A DNA stretch of 64,000 bases, taken from positions 111,990 to 175,989 of the forward strand of contig JAIWND010000045.1 in the NCBI GenBank assembly GCA_025330725.1, read 5' to 3'. Shown piece after piece: positions 58,432 to 64,000 of the stretch. Both the position numbers and the translations under genes were made by a program. Numbering within the stretch: position 1 is the stretch's first letter; every line of letters begins with the position of its first letter. Under the pieces are notes generated by a model that saw only the letters and a list, made by a program, of their open reading frames with translations, searched no databases and was not told the origin of the DNA. This stretch comes from Chlamydoabsidia padenii (lineage: Eukaryota > Mucoromycota > Mucoromycetes > Mucorales > Cunninghamellaceae).

Positions 58432-59875
58432 ATGAATCTTTATCAACAACCTGAAAAACACTTGGTCCAATTTAATGCCGGAAAGTGCATTCGTGAAGGC
58501 AATCTACTCAAACCAGACTTGCGAAAAGGGTAAGTGGATTTTGATAACGGAAAAACTGGACTCGAATAGTATAACAAGTACTTGTCACTCATAATGAATC
58601 TCTTTGTCTCTTTCAGGATGATCTATATGGATCAGGTAAAACCAAGAAAAGGAAAAGAGATGATATACACTGTTACTAAAGGGGGTGTTTTTACCTTGTA
58701 GGCTGACGATCAACTGATGCACTTTTACTGGAAAGAGCGCAAACATAATAGTTTACCTGAAGACGTAAGCTGATAATGAACCAACTTGTCCAACACCAAC
58801 TTGACCTGCTTTTATATACGTAGGATCTTATTATATTCCCTGATGAAGCCGAACTTGTACGTGTACCTGAATGCACCACGGGCCGAGTCCTTGTCCTGAA
58901 ATATAAAAACTCAAGCCAACGACTATTTTATTGGATGCAAAAACTCGACGAGGATTTGGACGAAACGATGATTGAACGTGTTAATCAATTAATCAATGAT
59001 CCTTCTTCAGCACTGGACGGATCTCAAATGGATTTGGATGGCTCAGATCACAGTATAGAAATGGAATTGATGCAACGGTTATTAGGCTCAGCAGGACAAG
59101 ATAATCTTACAGAAGAAAATCTAATGGAATTATTCCAACAAGCTGGTCAATTAAGGTAAGATGGAACATTTAAAAAGAAAAAAAGGTAGATGAAGAACTA
59201 ATGTTGGTATGATTTTTTTTTTTTTTCAAGTGGTGGTGCAGATATGGAAACGAATGACGATGATGAAAACCTTGAAACTGATAACAACACAACCAATGCT
59301 ACTGTACCTTCCACCACCGGTACCATAGAAACATCAAGTAGCACCACAGCTAGTAACTTGACGCCGCATCATACTGGACAACCACAACAACAACAACAAC
59401 AACAACTTGAACAACAACCTGAACAACAACAACCATCTTCTGATGCTGTTAACCCTGAACATTATGAACAACTTCGATCCATGTTGGCAAACATGCAACA
59501 AGGCAAGTCCAAAAAAAAAGGGGGGGAGGGAATAATGGTTATGTTATAACTCTTATACACTCATATATAGGTGGTGGACAGGCATCAGCATTACAACTGG
59601 GTGATATTTTGACTACTCAGACTTTATCCTCTTTGCTAAGTGACCAACAAGTCTGTAATAATCTACTCCCTTATTTACCTGATAATGCTGAACAATCACC
59701 TGACGAAGTCCGACATGTCGTGCGATCACCTCAATTCCAACAGGCTTTACAGAGTTTGACAACTGCTCTTCAAAGTGGTCAGCTTGGTCCCTTGTTGACT
59801 CAATTTGGCTTGGATCCTTTGGCTGGATATGGTAAAGAAGAAAAGGAGGGGGGAAGACTTGACCTATCTAACTCT

Positions 59876-59917
<42 letters not shown>

Positions 59918-59997
59918 TAGGTGTCGAGGCATTCTTGAAGGCTGTTGAAGATCAAGCTAGAAGAAAAGATGGGGATTCTATGGATGAAGACCAGTAA
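58432..59997 (+). CDS. RPN13: proteasome ubiquitin receptor RPN13 (ADRM1)
   Basis: Seven exons (58432-58529, 58617-58635, 58702-58764, 58824-59155, 59231-59502, 59571-59831, 59921-59997) give 373 residues; exon 2 is a 19-base microexon. The N-terminal Pru domain is clear: LVQFNAGKCIREGNLLKPD, KGMIYMDQADDQLMHFYWKE, PEDDLIIFPDEAELVRVPEC, GRVLVLKYKNSSQRLFYWMQ. A Gln/Thr-rich linker leads to the C-terminal DEUBAD domain (LTTQTLSSLLSD, NLLPYLPDN, VRHVVRSPQFQQALQSLTTA, LLTQFGLDP). The Pru domain binds ubiquitin and Rpn2 on the 19S particle, and the DEUBAD recruits the deubiquitinase UCH37. Budding-yeast Rpn13 lacks DEUBAD, so this is the fuller form. Intron 5 uses a GC donor (AG|GCAAGT at 59503). 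A 39-base poly-T run precedes the last acceptor. Confidence 0.96.
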
Positions 59998-60173
59998 ATA
60001 GAATATAGTTATTATTTAAATAAAATCTGTTGTTGTTTGTTTTTATATATTGGGGACATGACCATTATACAAGTCGGGTATTGAATTGATATGTGGTTTT
60101 TATTCATTATTATTGTCTTTTTATTATATAAAGTATGTAGGATATATAAACTAAAAAGTAGGAAGGGATATAT

Positions 60174-62522
60174 CTAGTCTTCTTGTTCAAAAATCAAATG
60201 ATAGTGTTCCAATATGGTCTGTACCACCCGTACATGCAAATGTGTGTCGGCCAAACGGTGTTGATTAAAGGCATTGAGACTGTGTGTACTCAAATCACCC
60301 ATGAGCGTCATTCCAAATATGGTGGCCAAGTTGTTTGATCCCATCTTGTTGAATTTTTCATACTGTCGCACCCTATTCAAATAAAGGTCAATAAAATGAT
60401 TTACCTGGGAGGTGAAGATCTCATTACCTGTTCAAGTGTCCCATAAGATATTTCAACGTCGCATAATGTGCATCGGGTAGATCGTTGATGACTGTATGTA
60501 ATCCAAGGATACGCATGCGTTCATCGTCGATTTCTATAAAAGAAAGGGACCAGTTAGTTTTCAAACCCCGTTGGAAATTTTTTGCATAATACTTACTTGC
60601 GGCTGCAATAAAGTGATCATAGGCAGCCTGAGGGAAGAGAGGGCTTGGTAGTTCACGAAACCAGAGTTTCAATACACCAGTTATGTTGTTGATATCTGAT
60701 CTATATTCTTCACTATCCAGATTAACCAGAGCACAATCTATGATAAACATTGCAAGTTCCACTCTTGTCAGCTAAACTTTTTTTTTTTTTTTTGTTTCAT
60801 TTACCTCTATTAAAGTCCGCCTTTAGCTTTTGAATCTGAGTACCAGTCCCTGATTCACGATAGATGCCCATACATTTGATACCATGTCTTTCAACTGCTT
60901 CAGTACATTTCTGGACAACCAAAGGTACTTGATGCCCATCACGTTTCATCAAAGTAGCAAGATCAATACCAAAGACTGGATTGGGGTTGAGTATTTGATG
61001 AGCGACTGGTGACTAGAAAAGAGAAGAAGATGAGTTATGTTTTCCATCCTCCTAAATCACTTTTCTCTCTTACCATAATGTATTCCTTGTATGGGACATC
61101 ACCTCGTTGAATCACTCGAGGATAACTTGTCGTTCGTTGCCCTTGACATGATTTAATAAAACACATCAGATCCAAATCCTTGTCCACCTTTTCAGCCAAT
61201 GATCGTAACCCTAGACCTATAAATCAAAAAAAAAAAAAATCAGTCAACAACTCAAGTGAGTATTACTGTTTTAATTTTACCACTATCATTATCCAATGCA
61301 TATCCTTCTGCTACTAGAGCCCGTTCATAAATATAAGCATATCTTGCCAATTGGTATTGAAGAGCCACACAACATTCATCACCTACAGCTTTTAATCCCT
61401 ACACGACAAATCAACCCAAATGATTAAATGTCTTTTTTTTTTTTTTTGATCCTTTATACCCTGTTGAACTTACCATTAACATTTCTGGAAGATTGGCAGA
61501 GAAGTATTCTTGGCGTGCGGCATTGACAGTTGCAATTTGTTGACGATAATATTGATCAGCATTATTGGCCTTGTTATGTGCATCCTCTTCACTTCGGTTT
61601 AACTATGGAATCATCAAGGGAATATGAGGTTATTAATATTATATGAATAGGAAGGGGGGGTTTTTTATACCTGATGTTGAGTCTTGGTTGATTTGAATAG
61701 GCCTTTCTTAGGTACGTGGTAAGGATCGTTTGATTTCAAAAGTATGGTTCGTTCCCATTCTTCACTAAATAGATCATACTTTTGTTTGCTCTTGACAAGA
61801 AGAAGAAGATTAGTCATCAATTCATTATATTCTTTTTTTTATACTTTATTACCTTTTCCAGAGCCAGTTCTGTATCAGCAAGAATCTTTTCTTGTTTGGT
61901 AGCATTGTCCTTTGCCTGTTTTCTTGCTTTTTCAGTATCTTTCACCAAAAGTTGGAGATCATCGGCTACTTCAACAATATCAGAGGCAAACTTGATTCGT
62001 TGATCACCAATGTTTTCATGGACCTTAAGAGAGGATGACCATGCACTTCCAAAGGTACTAAAAAAAGAAAGGGGGATAAGTAATATGTCTTTGTCTTTGT
62101 CTTTGTTTTTGTTACCTTGATCTTGGATAGGAGTGTAAAGATTCAGTCATTGATTGGGCCAGTTTAGTCATTTGTTTCCCATATTCTTCTTCAATCAGGG
62201 CACGTTTCTTCAAGAATACAGCAACATCCTATTATGCATTATTATTAGTGTATTGCCCTTTTTTTTTTTTTTTTTTTGTCTACTTACTTTGGCAGCTTGC
62301 ATATCCAACTTGACCTTGTCCAAAAGATAGCAAAAGCTATTCTATAAAAGATAAAGTTTAGTGATTACGTCTTGTCAATTGACATTGTTATCATGTTCAT
62401 TGCCTTTTGTTACATACGTCCAGATCAAGTAGACCCGAGATAATACTTGCATCATCTTGGTAGCCAACCATTGACAAGTCCGTTTCGCTATTGGGCTTTG
62501 TTCGAGTTTCGTCCAGTGACAT
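60174..62522 (-). CDS. RGD1: F-BAR RhoGAP, Rgd1-like
   Basis: Twelve exons (62522-62418, 62341-62288, 62228-62116, 62057-61853, 61790-61671, 61602-61474, 61398-61281, 61216-61074, 61012-60805, 60737-60597, 60533-60428, 60372-60174) give 546 residues. The F-BAR begins FCYLLDKVKLDMQAAKD and continues through RALIEEEYGKQMTKLAQSM, IKFASDIVEVADDLQLLVKD and YYRQQIATVNAARQEYF. The RhoGAP domain has VVQKCTEAVERHGIKCMGIY with arginine finger R381 in GIYRESGT, DINNITGVLKLWFRELPSPL, YATLKYLMGHLNRV and KMGSNNLATIFGMTLMG. This is the yeast Rgd1 arrangement, a Rho3/Rho4 GAP at growth sites and the bud neck that binds membranes through the F-BAR. It is shorter than yeast Rgd1 because the linker is small. 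It could be the counterpart of the RhoGEF at 17891, but no physical link shows that. Confidence 0.94.
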
Positions 62523-63065
62523 GAATGGAGAGAGAAGAAGGTAAAAGTAATATTAAAAAAAAGTAAGGTTTATGAATTGTGAGTGGGTATATAAAGAGAG
62601 AGAGAAGGAGGAAAGAATAGGAGAAAGAAAGAAGAACAAAAAAAAAAAAAAAAAATCGGGTCCTGTCCCCCATCCGATAGTCTGTGTAACTTTAAATTTT
62701 GTTTCTCAGCGTCGATCGTTCATAACGTGCGTATAGAATGAACATGATATGAATGTGAAGGAGATGAAAAAGGAGTACTATAAACACAATGAAGTGACCC
62801 GCGCGCATAATAAACTGTATGTATCTTGCAGGATGATTCCGTCACACGAGGCTGTTCTTTCTTTTCTGAGGCGCCCTGTTGTCGGTGTTTGAATAAAAGC
62901 GGTAAAGAACACATGCATTGCCTCCGATGTCAACCCTATTTCCCCGGAATTAATAAAATCAAAAGATCACGTTTATTATTATATCAATAGAGCTAAGAAT
63001 TAAGAGGTAAAAAAAAGGTATGTATGTGTATAATAAGAATGGTACAAAGAAGAAGGGCTATTATA
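62523..63065. other. intergenic region upstream of the RhoGAP gene
   Basis: Contains a purine-rich (CT-rich on the minus strand) leader with an A run at 62638-62655, GAGAGAGAG repeats and the 3' end of the acyltransferase gene. No further gene is seen. Confidence 0.55.
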
Positions 63066-64000
63066 TTAGTAAGAATGGTAAAGAAGGAGTAAGTAAGAGA
63101 CTAAACTATAAGAGAGGTAGAAGACAGGAATATAAGGGACTAGGTAGAGCCAAAGACCAAGTGATTCTTTAAGAGAATGTTGGAGTCGAATAGGAGCGTC
63201 GTAAGTATGAGCACCGCCACTACCCAAGAGAGGAGAGTAACCACCACCACCACCAGCTGTAGCATGATCATCATCATCATGATCAAAAGAAGTGAATCGA
63301 CCCTGTTCATAGAATTCTTCCATCCTTTTATCCTTTTCCACCCATCGATCCATTATCCATTGAGTAAAAGCAGCATCATCATGTAAAGGAAGTTCCGAGA
63401 TTCGATACCGACGAATATGAATATGAATTTGTTGTGGACCACGACCGGTAAAGATGTGTTTGAGTCGGATGGTGTCTTCAGGTATTTGTCCTGCCTGGAT
63501 ACCCGGATATCCAATCGTCAAATCGTACATCCATTCCACGCTATTTCCGAGGGTTTCGGTACAAAGTTTTAATCCCGTTGATCTTGGTAGCAATGTGAAT
63601 AAATTGTCATTCTAATATAAACCAGAAAGGGTGAGTCCATGATCTATATCATCCTGTTCTTTTACAATACTGTATTCTTTACCATTTGATGTTTCAGTGC
63701 ATAGGCTTCAGATCGAGCACGCATTTCTTTTGATATCACTATTGTTGAAAAGGGGACATAAAAAAAAAAGAAAGACAAAGTGAGGAGATTTCCAAATATG
63801 GAAGTGATTATGCTTACTTACCAGTGCCTTCAGGGAATAAGACCAACCACATGGGTTTATCACCTACTTTAGATCGTTCGAGGTTTTGAATGATTGTGTC
63901 CTTGTCATCCACCAATTTCCGTTTCATAAAGATAAAATCCAATAATTGCATCCCGAGACCAAAGAAAGGTAGATACTTGAGTTCGTTTTTTAATACAATA
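63066..64000 (-). CDS. 1-acylglycerol-phosphate / lysocardiolipin-type acyltransferase (PlsC family), 5' end outside the window
   Basis: Three exons are visible (64000-63822, 63738-63683, 63611-63066); the start lies beyond the window. The visible part begins in the acyltransferase fold: VLKNELKYLPFFGLGMQLLD (motif II region), then WLVLFPEGT, the PlsC motif III PEGT, interrupted by an intron and followed by ISKEMRARSEAYALKH, and LLPRSTGLKLC (motif IV). The pattern fits the AGPAT3-5/LCLAT1 branch (yeast Cst26), which acylates lysophospholipids such as lysophosphatidylinositol or lysocardiolipin in the ER. A C-terminal hydrophobic stretch (LGLWLYLVPYIPVFYLSY) is a likely membrane segment. The catalytic HxxxxD motif would be upstream and cannot be checked. 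Confidence 0.9.

Overview
This is a nuclear chromosome segment from a fungus, most likely an early-diverging one (Mucoromycota, probably Mucorales-like). The reasons are many short introns of about 50-110 bases with GT(AAG)...CTRAY...YAG signals, compact AT-rich spacers of 200-800 bases, long poly-T and CAA/CAT microsatellites, and a gene set mixing ordinary fungal genes with ones usually lost in yeasts and other Dikarya (DET1, long coronin-7, base-exchange phosphatidylserine synthase). Genus cannot be fixed from sequence alone. I see no tRNA, rRNA, CRISPR, virus or intact transposon.

Layout. 1-7.7 kb: 3' part of a flavin amine oxidase, an SAM methyltransferase, a GPS2-like coiled-coil protein divergent from the LYR protein ISD11, a PTDSS-type phosphatidylserine synthase and a small secreted lysozyme-fold hydrolase candidate. 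7.7-17 kb: a gene-poor stretch, a 121-residue unknown protein divergent from a tandem-propeller coronin (coronin 7), then an F-box protein with an odd intron-containing leader. 17.9-27.3 kb: a DH-PH Rho exchange factor, a CSC1/OSCA stress-gated channel and the MYND protein MUB1. 27.7-36.7 kb: DET1, a repeat-bearing gap, and the helicase-nuclease DNA2. 36.8-45.3 kb: secreted polyamine oxidase, the Golgi VTT protein TVP38, a single-pass SH3 membrane protein and an unknown coiled-coil protein. 45.6-62.5 kb: a USP36/42-type deubiquitinase, an Inn1/Fic1-like C2 protein, a 2345-residue hybrid histidine kinase, the proteasome ubiquitin receptor RPN13 and an F-BAR RhoGAP. The window ends inside a PlsC acyltransferase gene.

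Shared themes: actin, polarity and cytokinesis (coronin 7, RhoGEF, RGD1-like RhoGAP, Inn1-like C2 protein, SH3 membrane protein); ubiquitin and proteasome (MUB1, DET1, USP, RPN13, F-box); membrane lipids and trafficking (PSS, acyltransferase, TVP38, OSCA); stress sensing (hybrid kinase, OSCA). These are ordinary dispersed genes; nothing indicates a biosynthetic cluster.

Most notable signals beyond the genes: a recurring promoter element of the form GCGGGATTTAAA/GCGGGATTTGAA; strand-biased poly-dT tracts upstream of starts; three GC-AG introns with the same donor; imperfect tandem repeats in the gap between two converging genes; and a duplicated [12 protein letters not shown] peptide in DNA2. 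All gene models come from reading splice signals and frame continuity; no transcript evidence or database search was available.
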